Of a stretch of 64,000 nt of DNA, positions 12,749 to 23,684 are shown one piece after another (the stretch's first letter is position 1; every line of letters begins with the position of its first letter). Under the pieces are notes generated by a model that saw only the letters and a program-made list of their open reading frames with translations, was not told the DNA's origin and ran no database searches. Origin of the DNA: Chrysoperla carnea (lineage: Eukaryota > Arthropoda > Insecta > Neuroptera > Chrysopidae). Both the position numbers and the translations under genes were made by a program. The stretch spans positions 60,552,181 to 60,616,180 of the forward strand of contig NC_058340.1 in NCBI RefSeq assembly GCF_905475395.1, read 5' to 3'.

Positions 12749-12767
12749 TGTTATGTTGTTGAAGTAA
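12741..12767 (+). promoter_or_regulatory. Upstream ORF 1 in RYBP leader
   Basis: ATG at 12741 opens an 8-codon frame (MAAVMLLK) that stops 47 bases before the RYBP start codon. If the transcript begins upstream of it, this uORF could lower translation of RYBP. Transcription start is unknown, so its role is inferred. Confidence 0.4.
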
Positions 12768-12798
12768 TAAGTGTTTAAGTTAAAAACTTAATCGTGCC

Positions 12799-12810
12799 AT
12801 GTTTAAATAA
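12799..12810 (+). promoter_or_regulatory. Upstream ORF 2 in RYBP leader
   Basis: ATG TTT AAA TAA, a three-codon ORF ending four bases before the RYBP ATG. Together with the uORF at 12741 it gives two start-stop pairs immediately before the main frame. Confidence 0.35.
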
Positions 12811-12814
12811 TAAA

Positions 12815-13261
12815 ATGGACCAAAAAAAGAGTCCAATACGACGGACTAAAAGAGCTGCAAAAGTGTTAGAAGAAAATTATTGGGATTGTAGTGTGTGTAC
12901 GTATAGAAATACAGCTGAAGCATTCAAATGCCTAATGTGTGACGTGAGAAAAGGTACATCGACCAGAAAACCTCGTATAAATCCAGCATTAGTGGCACAA
13001 CAAGTACCACAACAATATGTTCCTCCACAATCAAGCTCAAAAAAAGATCGAAAAGGTATCAAAGGCTTAAAAAAACGACGACATCCGCCCAGATTGAAAA
13101 ACGTAGATCGTAGTTCAGCACAAACTCGTGAAGTGACTGTTAATTCGGTTACAGTGGTAATTACAGAATATAAACCAAAAGTTGTAAAAGCACAAGAACG
13201 TCTTTCAAGTAGTGCAAGTTCTTCGGAGCATTCAGAATCGAGTACAGATGCAAAATCATAG
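12815..13261 (+). CDS. RYBP: RYBP/YAF2 homologue, polycomb PRC1-associated zinc-finger protein
   Basis: A 148-residue protein recognised as RING1- and YY1-binding protein. Residues 23-42 form a RanBP2-type zinc finger (WDCSVC...CLMC; ligands C25, C28, C39, C42), followed by the family-typical stretch [14 protein letters not shown] at 43-56 and AQQVPQQY. Residues 92-119 ([12 protein letters not shown]...VTVVITEYK) match the conserved C-terminal segment that in known RYBP binds RING1 and is part of non-canonical PRC1, the nuclear H2A ubiquitin ligase. A Ser-rich tail ends the protein, as in relatives. The middle linker is basic and short, so the length is nearer to the fly protein (about 150 residues) than to vertebrate RYBP (about 228). 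The start at 12815 gives [10 protein letters not shown], like the MGDKKSP start of vertebrate RYBP; the GTG at 12794 in the same frame is less likely. The coding region has no intron. Identity is sure; binding partners are known from the family, not from this sequence. Confidence 0.95.
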   Translation: MDQKKSPIRRTKRAAKVLEENYWDCSVCTYRNTAEAFKCLMCDVRKGTSTRKPRINPALVAQQVPQQYVPPQSSSKKDRKGIKGLKKRRHPPRLKNVDRSSAQTREVTVNSVTVVITEYKPKVVKAQERLSSSASSSEHSESSTDAKS

Positions 13262-14290
13262 CGAGCATTGGAATTCTGTATACAGGCTGTGAAATTGTGA
13301 GGTTATTGTGCATTTCTTTTTAACTAATGCATCTTCATATATATTTATCCTCATTGTTTAATAGAACTGAATACAGAATTTTGTAAATATCATTCATAAT
13401 TTCTAGAATGAATTTGTTATTTTCGATAACGAAATAAAATTGCAAAAATTAATATTTTCTTGCCAAAAGTTTAAAACTTAAAAAATTGTGTAATAATCAA
13501 AAGTTCATGTGAATTATTAAATTCAAAAATATTTTTTTAAATAAAATCCAAATGAAGTGTATTTTATCGATATAATTCTGTGAAATATTTTCGAACGATA
13601 TTTTTTCTGTGATTTTTGGTATATTTTTTAAGACAATGACTAAACAAAATAGTGAATTAACGTATTTTGTAATATTTAAAAGGTTTATAAATTATTGTTC
13701 CATAATGATTACTGCCAAACAATTTAATATTATTTGTAAATTTTTAAGGCATAAAAAAACCGTACTGTAAGTTAAGTCAAATGCATTTTTAATTTAAAAG
13801 GGCTGCATTCATAATAAAAAAAAAACATTTAAGATATTTTCCATTGGCTTACCTAAACAAAATGGCAACCCTGTTTGATAATATTAATTTTTTTGTACAT
13901 ATTTAAGAAAATTTCATTTTGTAGAGATATTTAATAACTATAATAGTACCGTTAAACACGTTTGGAATAATTTTACTTTAGGTTTTAAAGTTACAATCAA
14001 TTTTATCAGTAATTTTCAGTGTACTGCATTGCGCATGTACCGTTCTAAATTGTTTTCGAAAATATCGAAGAAAATTATTTCAGAATGTGTTTGTTTTATT
14101 GATGATATTTTTGTAAATAATGAATGTATCATCAAAATTTATTTATATATTTTTTTTAAATATCAAATTTGTGTACCTATAGGCTTTATTTTTTAATTTA
14201 TTTCAAATTTTGTTTGTATTTAGGACAACGGATGTATGGTCATGGAGAGATGTACACTAAATAAAAATTAATAATTGTTTTTAAATAATT
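13262..14290 (+). other. Probable RYBP 3' UTR with poly(A) signals
   Basis: About 1 kb of AT-rich sequence without other genes. AATAAA occurs at 13433-13438, and again near 14260 followed by T/G-rich sequence (TTTGTGTTTTGCC), a good arrangement for cleavage and polyadenylation. Which signal is used cannot be told from the sequence. Confidence 0.45.
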
Positions 14291-15762
14291 TGTGTTTTGC
14301 CTTTTTACTCCATGAACTCCTGTGGCCGATCTACTCTTTCACGACACTCATCGTTATTGTTAAGCATAGCCAACAACATCAAGCTTAATTCAGATGGTGA
14401 TGTTTGTTATGATAGTTGATATCATGACAGTAATCTGTTATCCATATATTTATTATCGTTAAAACCAACCTTCAACCGTTAACTTGAGCGTATAGTGGCC
14501 GTTAAATAATTACAGAATATGGATACTGTCGAGAAAATAGTCGCATCAATGCATAAGCGTTAATTAATAGCATTTTTTCATGGAAGAATTTTTATGTATG
14601 CACAAGGAAATGAACCATGAAAACTTATTTCTAATCAGGAGCTGTAATACGATCACCATAATTTTAGAAGTTTTAGAAGCTCAATTGAATAGTTCAGTTT
14701 GAGTAATTCGAGGATTCAAACCTATTCTATACTAGAGCTTATGCCATTTGTCGAGGATAGAACATATGCGTAATATAAGCCACATTAGACGTTTATGTTA
14801 CTTTTGTTGTATAAAACGCTTTATTGCGCTTGCGTAATAGCTGATATATGACTTAAATTCAATTCTGGAATACGCCTTAAGTTTCCTCGAATTTCTGACA
14901 GATGAGTTGTCCGTACATGTTAAAAGAAAGTTTTATTGGAAAAATAATGTCAGAAAGTTTGCAAGTGTATTAAGTGTTGAAAAATATCGTCCAACATCTA
15001 CAAAAGCAGTCATTCAAGCATTTTTTTTACATTGCATGCTGTCAACGACTTTGTTTTAATGTACAGAGCGTCCCAAAATTACCGGACTAAATTGCATACA
15101 TTGAATTGAGTAGGAAGGTTTAGATAAGGTGGAAATACATGTTAAAAGCTATGCTTCGGTGACTTTTGTTATACAAACATTTATGCGGGTTAGGCTTAAA
15201 ATTAAAAAGAGAAAAAGGAATTTAGAAAACTAAATAACAATTGAAATAATTACAAGAAATTATAAAACAATTCTCAACAAAAAAATTGACACTAATTAAA
15301 ATTAAATTTTTTAATAACGCAGACAGTTTCTTCATTATTATTGAAAATTAAGTTTTTTTTTTTATCAGTTGTATTCCCTTTTGCGGTAAGAAATATTTTT
15401 GAATTTCTTTTGAGGATAATTGAACTTGTTTCAATAGCTATATTATTTTTATCAAAAACACTTTTTCAAAATTTTTGTTATGAAATTATATGGATACAAA
15501 TATTTTGATTGGCTCGAATTATTTTCGGTCCTGTTTGATTTCCTTTCATAATCTTTTTTTTTTGGTTTAATTTTAAATACATTTGGTACTGCAAGTCATA
15601 TATGGAAGAAATTCCATCGTAGATGTTCTGAAAATATTATTTCTCTTCTAAGGCTTTTTATTAACTGTGTGGAAGCAATCGCTAACCCAGTGCACTGGTT
15701 GGAAAGGAAGCGTGTTAACCGCTTGGGCTTACCATCACGATGGCACTTGTAGGAGCTGTCGC
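14291..15762. other. No gene seen
   Basis: Includes TACAGAGCGTCCCAAAATTA at 15061, reminiscent of a mariner-type end but with no partner. Confidence 0.5.
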
Positions 15763-15800
15763 CAGGCCCGTGCGCAGGAATTATACAAGGGAGGAGTCCA
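15763..15800 (+). repeat. hAT-like terminus
   Basis: CAGGCCCGTGCGCAGGAATT followed by GGGAGGAGTCC looks like the terminal inverted repeat of hAT elements of the type that encode the transposase remnant at 16196. The partner end and the 8-bp duplication are not found. Confidence 0.45.
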
Positions 15801-16195
15801 AACTTTTGCTAGCCATGTTAGGTCATAAAGTCAATAAAAACATGAAATTCTTTTTTCGACTAAGAGAACATTTAATTAGGTTTAATTATGATATTCAGTA
15901 ACTGTTTTTCAATTAGTTCATTCTGCGAGGTACCGGTCGATTATTAGGCATTGTCTATCAGAGCTGTGGTTCAAAAGGAGCGTTCATTTGTCGCTGTTGT
16001 CACAGGCAAAACTGCCAGAACGCGAAGTATTTAATAGATATTCGGAAACGCATCTTTATTGTAAATATCGAGTGCATCGACTGTATTTTTGACACCGTCT
16101 GGCAATGCGTTTTCGCCAAAGTTAAGCTTCGTCGACCCAGATGTCGTGGGAATCGTTGTGCAAAATTGAATAATGAATATTCTAGTTCAAAAAGT

Positions 16196-16514
16196 CGGCA
16201 AGAGTTTTCAACAAAATATTTGAAAATAATTTAAAATTCGATCTATAATCTTCCACTTCATCAGTGTACATTCGACGTGGAGTCTTCTATGACGCAAACT
16301 TTGGTTTCCGCACTTCTATGCCGTATTCCTCGCAGATGTCACTCATGGTTTTGAACATTTTCCTGAACTCTTCTTCCACGTTTCCTCTTCTTTTAATCAA
16401 AATCTGTTTCGCAGCATCAGCTAATTCGATATCCTCGACAAGATCCAGGTTTTCTGTTTGAAGTACTCGACTCAAAGACAAAGTCAAAGAATGTACCGAG
16501 CTCAAAATATGCAT
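16196..16514 (-). pseudogene. hAT-type transposase C-terminal remnant (P52rIPK/ZMYM-like)
   Basis: Minus-strand frame with SLTLSLSRVLQTENLDLVED, ADAAKQILIKRRGNVEEEF and MFKTMSDICEEYGI, resembling the region before the dimerisation domain of hAT transposases close to P52rIPK/ZMYM-like insect proteins. After KPKFAS a TAG stop interrupts, then the frame goes on with TPRRMYTDEVEDYRSNFK before further stops. Only this C-terminal part remains. On the 3' side a hAT-like end CAGGCCCGTGCGCAGG lies at 15763, consistent with one decayed element. Confidence 0.55.
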
Positions 16515-16929
16515 TGATATCTGCTTCGTCAGTGGAAGTGCGTCTCATAAATGGATGCTATATTGTTAGTTCAAAATTTATGTGGACAGATTATCAATGG
16601 GTGTTTTGACCCCTAAAACCCCTCCCTTGACAACGGGGCTGTATGTCGTAATAAAGACGAAGGGTAATCGATGACACACCGTCTTTTTCACTGCCCAGGT
16701 CTTGCTTTGGGAAGATTCGCACCTTTGGGACAGTCCTTTATTAATAACCTTCTTGAATTGAAATTTGTCAGACATAAAAATTACGTTTTCTGCTGCACGG
16801 TACTTATGAAATTCGCTTCGAATATTTTTGCAGAGTAAGTATTCAGCCGTACATTTGCTGGTGCAGGGGGTGTGATATTCTCGCCTATACTCACATCTAC
16901 TGCACAAAACTGACATACAGTATCTTTTT

Positions 16930-17394
16930 CAACGTGTTTCCTGGTGAGCCATTTACACCCGAAAAATTTTAAGCATGGTTTTGTAGTCTATATATGTTAT
17001 TTAATAATTTAAATTCCAAATGCCATCAAAGATTTATATTAACTAGCTTATAAATTATTTTCTTTGTTCATAATTATTGTAACTTTGAGTTTGATAAAAA
17101 AAAACAAATTGGATAGAGGTATTCTTATATATTTTCAAAATGAAAGTTTTTGTTATTTTTATGAGTTAAGATGGAATGCATGCAAATGCATAAAAAATAA
17201 CATGATATGTACGAACAAGGAGAAAGAGTTGAAGATACTACATAAACAAACTTGGGTGTGGGGATCATGAATGTCTTCACTATATTCTTCTTATCGTATC
17301 AAACCGGTACCTGGTGACACTTGAGTGGATAGTTCGAAGTACGCGATATCATTTTGAATTATGTTATGGTTTTGTCGATTCATAGAAATTTCGG
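16930..17394. other. No gene seen
   Basis: AT-rich; the frame at 17064 is Lys/Ile-rich chance. Confidence 0.55.
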
Positions 17395-17760
17395 GGATCG
17401 GACTTCATTTTTTTTGTCACTTCAGGTGAAGAATTCTCTCTTCACGAATAGAAAAGTGAAGTTGGTTTTTAAAAATCTTTACTAGTGTGTAAAATATGAA
17501 CGTTTAAAATTCCTAATTAAACAAAGAGGAAGTGACTCACTAGTGACGTCATACGTGGGTATCGCCATAGAGATCACATATAAAATATTGTTTTGCTAAA
17601 AGGAGATGGACAATCTTTGAATGCAATCTTCGAATGCTTATAACTTCTTCGTTTTTTTATCAATTTGAATTTCATCTTCAAATTTTGTCATGGTATCAAG
17701 TCTAGTTTTACATTTTTATGGGTAATATGGTCACTTCGATATCAGGATTATCCCCTATTG
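17395..17760 (+). repeat. Family F dispersed repeat, copy 1
   Basis: Colinear with 27459-27828: CACGAATAGAAAAGTGAAGT, AACGTTTAAAATTCCT, TTGCTAAAAGGAGATGGACA, TTGTCATGGTATCAAGTC, CATTTTTATGGGTAATATGG. Stops occur in all frames and both copies drift evenly, so it is non-coding. Confidence 0.75.
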
Positions 17761-18793
17761 GTTAATTTTATATGGTAAATTTGGGTATTTTGCTTGCATC
17801 TGGAAAAATATTGATCTAAGGAAGAATTTACTAGAATATTTTTATTCTATTTTTTTGACTTTTCTAATTTCATGATACTCAATGGGGTGAGTTTTAAAGA
17901 AAAGTTTATTGCATCGTTGGAAAGGCTTGAGAATAAAAGGTCAGTAACTTTTTTACTTTGGTAGATATTTTGCCAGATTCAAGTAAAAAATCTGATTTTG
18001 CCTCATAGAATTGTTCATAGCAAAAAGCTGGACCAGTTTTTGCTTGATAATTTCGATTCACTGACTAAATTAAATAAGAATAAGTTATTTTGCGTACCTC
18101 CAACTAAAGGAACACTTTAATTTCACCAGATACCGGAGTGTATAAAGCATAATGCAGTTTTTTCTATCTTCCACGTATGTTCTTAATCAATTGCAAAATT
18201 ATACGTTGTACGTGTAAAATGTTTTATGTTTTAACCGATTTCAAAAAAAATGAGAAAATTCTTTTACTGCCTTTCTAATAACTACGCAGCTGGTCAAGTG
18301 TATTTTAGACATTCCTGATAGATAAGTTATCTATAAAGTATGATCGATTATGGGAGCAATGATTGTCGCATCTGCCACCGAATCGAAAAAGCTTTAACTT
18401 TTACTTTCATGATGTTAATTCATTGATTGAAAGTAGTATTATTTTTATACTAAAAAGTTTCTTAACAAAATCAAATATTTCAAACGTTATCGGTAGTAGA
18501 TTAGGAATTTAAAACTAAATGTTGATAAAGTATTCGTCAATCTATCAATTTCTTGCGTGTGGCTTTGAAGATATACGTCAACTAACTACAACAATAGTAT
18601 ACTTTGTCTTGGGCTTGTCATGTCTGAAGAAGACATAAAATAGAGGTTTTATTTTTATACTTTTATAGTATGAAAATTTCTTTCCTACAATTTATGATTC
18701 AATTCGGGTGGTTTGAATCTAAGTACAGATATTTATTTACATTATATATAATATAAAGATTCGTCTACAGTGTGGTCTGAGTCTGGTCTACAC
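17761..18793. other. No gene seen
   Basis: No repeat partner or coding frame noticed. Confidence 0.55.
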
Positions 18794-19370
18794 TAAGTTG
18801 AAGTTGGGAATTATTTATTAATATCGTCAGTTTACAATGCTGAATTACAATACGTCTTAGAATCTATAGTTCCTAGCTTAAGCTTTACCTATAATACATC
18901 ATCTTATTAATTAAATACATCGAAATAGATAAACATTGTACATTGTTTATTAAATGTAAAAATCTTATATAAAAAACCATTGATATCTAAAATTTACCTA
19001 AATTGGACGGATAAGCCGTCCCCAAAACAAGATCTTAAAGAAAAATATATACAATTTAGATTACACCGAATCAGTTGTAATCGACATCATGTGGCATGCG
19101 ATATCGATTCCTGAAAAGCAATGTACGCGGGTCAAATTGGCCCAGTTCATTGATTTTCGGGAAATAATTTTTGCGGAATTGGAAATAGGATTTTGAAATG
19201 GTTTGGATGAAGGTTTTGATTGTGGGGTGCCCAGTTTCTCTGTGGAGAGCTTCAGTCGAATATCGTAGGGGGACTTTCAAAATTGTCCGAAGACTACGAT
19301 TTTCGCAAGCTGCGAAGGTGCAACGTTCGATCAGATTGGGGCAGCGTACGTGAGTACGGGCTGGATACAT
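18794..19370 (-). pseudogene. LINE (Jockey-like) 3' end with ORF2 C-terminus
   Basis: The minus-strand frame 19071-19370 encodes NRSLRTILKVPLRYSTEALH, then GHPTIKTFIQTISKSYFQ, matching the C-terminal tail of Jockey-type LINE ORF2 proteins (LR.IL..P, ALHR..G.PT). The stretch 18794-19070 is its 3' UTR, shared with 43443-43774. The 3' terminus reads as a short CAACTT repeat instead of poly(A). The reverse transcriptase core is missing: a 5'-truncated dead copy, as is usual for LINEs. Confidence 0.7.
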
Positions 19371-20451
19371 GATTTATAACTAGGAGGATAAGGTCCTTCT
19401 AGAAATTTTGCAAATCTCTGTTTTTAAGTTAGTTACTAAGAAGGCAGAAAATGTTAGCAATAACCTTTCTCTGTCGCCAGATATGCCTTGTCTTTGTATA
19501 ATAGCACTTGCAGCGAAAATGTATCTTTTTGTCACAAAAAAATGCAAGTATTTACATATATACTCTATGTAAATCCACGGAGAGGTATCTCTGCGGGACA
19601 AAATGTGCCGAAATTGATACTAAGTGATATTACTCTATGATATGTTATACCTAAATCATTTACAATGGTAAAATCCTTCACATTTTGTAACGCAGAGTAT
19701 ACATATATTATTAGTTAGCGGAATAGTAACTACATATAATTAAAAAAAAAAACAAAAAAAAACAGAACAAAATCTGAAGGAATAATATCTGAAGGAATAA
19801 AATGAAAATCTGAAGGAATTCTAGTTTTGGTCATTTTTCCACATGAGTTTATTGACAAAGATGTTACTACAATTATACGGGCTTTTTGCCTACCATACAT
19901 GTTATCGGCTTTTGCTTTGTCTTAGATAGCCAAGATAGTACTATGAAAAACTAGACTAATTCTTAATAAATCTTTCCACTCACGTTTTATCTACCTTTAA
20001 CTGTAATACGATTTTAAAAGAATTTTATTATAGAGTTTATGAATGTCATAAAATATATAGTGTTGTTTTTTTTTCTACATTCAGCCCCAGAAAAGAATGT
20101 TCGCATTTATATATTTTTATAATACGTACAGGAGAGATTATAATAACTTATCAAGGATTAGCTTCTTTCGATTGTGTGTATTACAGCAACAGCAAGCACC
20201 CAAACGAACGAACAGCATTTATAACTGATTTCTCGTTGATTATAAAAGCTAACATATAGTTACAAGTAAGGTAAAGTGTTTCACCTTTGAGATAATGTAC
20301 CTTATATTGTAAGAGGTTGCTCTTACATCTGAAAATGCTGAAATAAAATACGAAATAAAACCAAAAGAACTATGTTTGAGAATTTATTCCGCAATTATCT
20401 GGAGTACAAACAACAGGCGTTGCTAATGTTTGTATATAAAGCAAAGTCGCA

Positions 20452-20479
20452 TCTATCGAATGTATATACATTCGATAGA
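20452..20479. repeat. Perfect 28-bp palindrome
   Basis: Half-site TCTATCGAATGTAT followed directly by its exact complement. Lies inside a 91-codon frame (20372-20647) that I do not regard as a gene. Confidence 0.95.
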
Positions 20480-21302
20480 AACGCAATTACAATGCCGTCA
20501 CAATATCAACCACCCTTCAACTTCTTAAAATATATTGTTTCTATGAAGCAGCATTTTTATGAAGATAAGGTTGCATTACCAGGCAAGCAACCGAGAAGAT
20601 GGTTGTCAAAGTGTTTTTGGAACTATGTTCCTTATCGTACGTTCTGATTTATTTGCTAGTTGGGAGGTAAATCCAAAAAGTGTGCAATATGATACCAAAA
20701 ACCGACATGTAGATTACCTAGGAAACTAAAAAGTTTTAATCAATTCAGCTTGCCATGAATTTTGAGAATATGCAAAAACAATTTACAATCTGTCATGTAT
20801 TTTTTGTCCAAAATTTATGTTTTTCATTCAAAAAAATGAGTTGTGAGTTATCAAAAGTTAAACATAATAGAGATTATTTAAAGTAAGTACAAGGAAATTT
20901 TATCTTATGTTCATCAAAAGTATGTCTTTTTTATTTGTTTACAACTCTTATTCTTTATTTGTTTACAAATTGACCATTGTGTTTTGTGTTTATCACTTTT
21001 TACTCGAACCGCTGCATATCAGTGGGTATTTGGTCATGCCACGTTTCTGCTTCAAACGTTAAATCGTGAAACGGTAAAATTTGTTGCATGTCATATACCT
21101 TGGATCTAATCTATGTACGATTAGTAGACCACTGCTCAATAGGTAGGTACTCTGAGTCAATTAAAAAAGAGTTGAAGTTGTTATTTGACGCTCAGAGAAG
21201 ATTTGGTCTATAATGAGAAACTTACTTGTAGGGTTGTAAATGGTGCTTTTAGCGTGAATTTTAAAGATTGTATTTTAAAATGAATGCTTTCCAGTAAAAT
21301 CA

Positions 21303-21322
21303 AGAGAGAGAGAGAGAGAGAG
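21303..21322 (+). repeat. (AG)10 microsatellite
   Basis: Uninterrupted AG dinucleotides. Confidence 0.95.
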
Positions 21323-21785
21323 GTCGAGCCAAAGGTGCATTAGACTGAGATCCAAGGTACGTTACGAACTTATACTATAGGTTACGTAATTGTAAGAATT
21401 TTTTTTTATCGATAGCTGTATAATATTTTAATTGTTAAAAATACGTTAAAATAACAGTATTAGAAGACGACGCATTGTTTTATTTTGGTTAAAATTTCTA
21501 AAACATACAAACGTTAATTTTGATCCATGGTACGACACTCGCCCATCCATACAATACATATATACATACACATATCCATGTAAAATATACGAACACGTAC
21601 TTAGTTTGTACAGTGAGTGTCATTGACTTGTATTTGTGTGTATTGTTATTGCATGTTGTTTAGTTCGTTGGAGGATATTACAGTACGAGTATTCTGTATG
21701 TGTTACCGTTTGAGTCCGAAAATCCGATAATTTACATTCAATTTTGGTCAAAGTACGAAGAAATGTACAAACAGAGCGGAGGTAT

Positions 21786-21819
21786 TCTTGTAAACTATAG
21801 TTAACTATAGTTTACAAGA
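21786..21819. repeat. Perfect 34-bp palindrome
   Basis: Half-site TCTTGTAAACTATAGTT followed directly by its exact complement, with CTATAG twice inside. No spacer. Confidence 0.95.
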
Positions 21820-21981
21820 CTAAACTGAAAGGTCCCGATCGAATCCTTACATAAACACATACATTGTCTTGGTTGTAACAACATTCGATATGAAGAAGAT
21901 ATGAAGACGTCTCGGCTGTAGCGACTTTTTATTTATTAAAACTATAAGCCAACATATTGCGTATAACGACCAAGGCATGTA

Positions 21982-22099
21982 CACTCACTGTCAGAAAAAG
22001 TGCCACAGTTAAAACATTCTAAGCGTACGCATCATATGTTATGTTATAATAGTAACACTTAGAATGTTTTAAAACGAGCATTTTTTGTGACATTGAGTA
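21982..22099. mobile_element. Tiny Tc1/mariner-like MITE, ~118 bp
   Basis: Ends CACTCACTGTCAGAAAAAG and, reverse-complemented at the right, TACTCAATGTCACAAAAAA; the repeat also resumes as AAAACATTCTAAG nearer the centre. It is flanked by TA on both sides (21980-21981, 22100-22101), the Tc1/mariner target. It folds into an almost complete hairpin. Confidence 0.6.
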
Positions 22100-23416
22100 T
22101 ACATAGAGAGGAGGTCAATATCCTCTTTATATAAAAATGTACGCTCATAACGGCCATTGGTTGTAATCACTAATAACGATCAATGGTGTCGTTAAAACCG
22201 ATTTTCATTGTTATGAACACCGATGAATTTCATCAAATTCAAACGAAAGATGGTATAATTAAAAGAGTTTTGGACGTGTATGATATAATTATGAGTTCCA
22301 TTTTTATCATCCGATGGCAAAAGTGCAAAAATAAACTTTAAACGGCTATCTACTACCGTGTTTATATTTATTAGGCAAGCGTAGATTAGTCAATCATCTA
22401 CAACCAACGCCATACTGATATGGTGTTCCGAAATATAAAGTAATGTACTCATCACTATCATTACAGGATGCTTCATTCTTAACGTTGCAAATTAGGAGGT
22501 TATGATTGTGTTTTTATTAATGATGGAAAATTAATACAAAATGATGTCAATTTAAGACTACAAGAACCACACGTCAGCATACTTTTCGGAGTGCAATTTG
22601 TTGTGCCGACGACTTTTAATGTCTGCTCTGTTTTCAACGTGGGTCTATATTCGGTTTTGTATATTATACATGTATTTATACATATAAACAAATTTATACG
22701 CGGGGTAAAAGATACAATGCGCGTAAGCTTATATTTGTCACATTCGACTATAGTTTACTAATGATAAACATTGTACAAAATGTATATTCATATATTTATC
22801 TTTGTCTATCAAAATATAAAAAATACACATTAATGTGACTTGTGTGTAAGAGACATTTATAACATATACACCAAAAAAAAAACACGCGAGCAACAGAGCT
22901 CCATCACTAATATCATATTTTCCTCTCGTTAGATGCTTTTCATTGAAATGGATTTTTTATTTTTTTGAACATATTAAAAACCGGGAAGGGGCGCCTATAT
23001 AACTCAGCCTGTCGGAAAGCTCCTTGTTATCATTAACTCGAGTCTGTATAGAGATAGTTAACTCAATTGTCAGCTAGACAAGTTGTAAGAAATAGAAGAT
23101 ACCTTTAACTTTAACTTAAAAAAAATAAAAAAGGAGGTGTTTTGAAGTGCATTTTCGTAAAAAAAAAATAATTTATAACAAAAGGTCTATTTGAAAAAGC
23201 AAATGAATAAGGGCGGGCACTGAGAAATTGACACCTTCCAAAAGCACTTGCTGGAAATTATATTAATATTCATAAATTTTTCAATATTCTAGTTCAATTT
23301 TGAGGGACTATTCACAAGCAAAAAACAAATCCATAAATATGCCGACATATGTGAATTTTCTCCTGGGAATATCTTGCTGTATATGCCGAATTTCAGCTCA
23401 TCTGTTTAGTGTATGT
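22100..23416. other. No gene seen
   Basis: AT-rich spacer up to the older SINE family 2 copy. Confidence 0.55.
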
Positions 23417-23684
23417 CAATCCTAGTAGCTGGTTGAAGCGAAACCAATTTTGTACGCGGTATGCCTAGGGTAGCGCGTTTGATTCACGACGTGACAAGAA
23501 AAAATTTATTTAATTAATGGTTATGATGGGCAGATGTAGTGCATGAAGGAGGTGTATTCAGCCTCTGAAAATAATTGAGAAGTTCATAAATGAAATTATC
23601 AGCGGAAACGGTGGTAAAACACATATATTGTGTCACAAGTGTGTCTTTCGTGGGCAGGTAATATAACATAACCTAACCTAAGTC
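23417..23684 (+). mobile_element. tRNA-derived SINE, family 2, older copy
   Basis: Aligns over its length with 40498-40775 (CCTAGTAGCTGGTTGAAG head, AGGAGGTGTATTCAGCCTC, GAAATTATCAGCGGAAACGG, TAACCTAACCTAA tail). The tRNA-like head is more eroded (box A shortened, box B GTTTGATTCAC), so this copy is the older of the two. Confidence 0.7.

Larger units (their letters stand above)
19371..21785. other. No supported gene
   Basis: Holds the 28-bp palindrome and an AG microsatellite. TATAAAAG at 20241 precedes a 91-codon ATG frame at 20372, which has no recognised domain and is not called. Confidence 0.5.

Noticed and set aside
16578-16916. 112-codon minus-strand frame with CSRCEYRREYHTPC and RLPFVFITTYSP
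   Set aside because: The second phrase faintly recalls retroelement proteins, but no catalytic motif or relative could be supported.
20372-20647. 91-codon ATG frame with a TATAAAAG 130 bases upstream
   Set aside because: No domain, no relative, and a perfect palindrome runs through it; too weak to call a gene.
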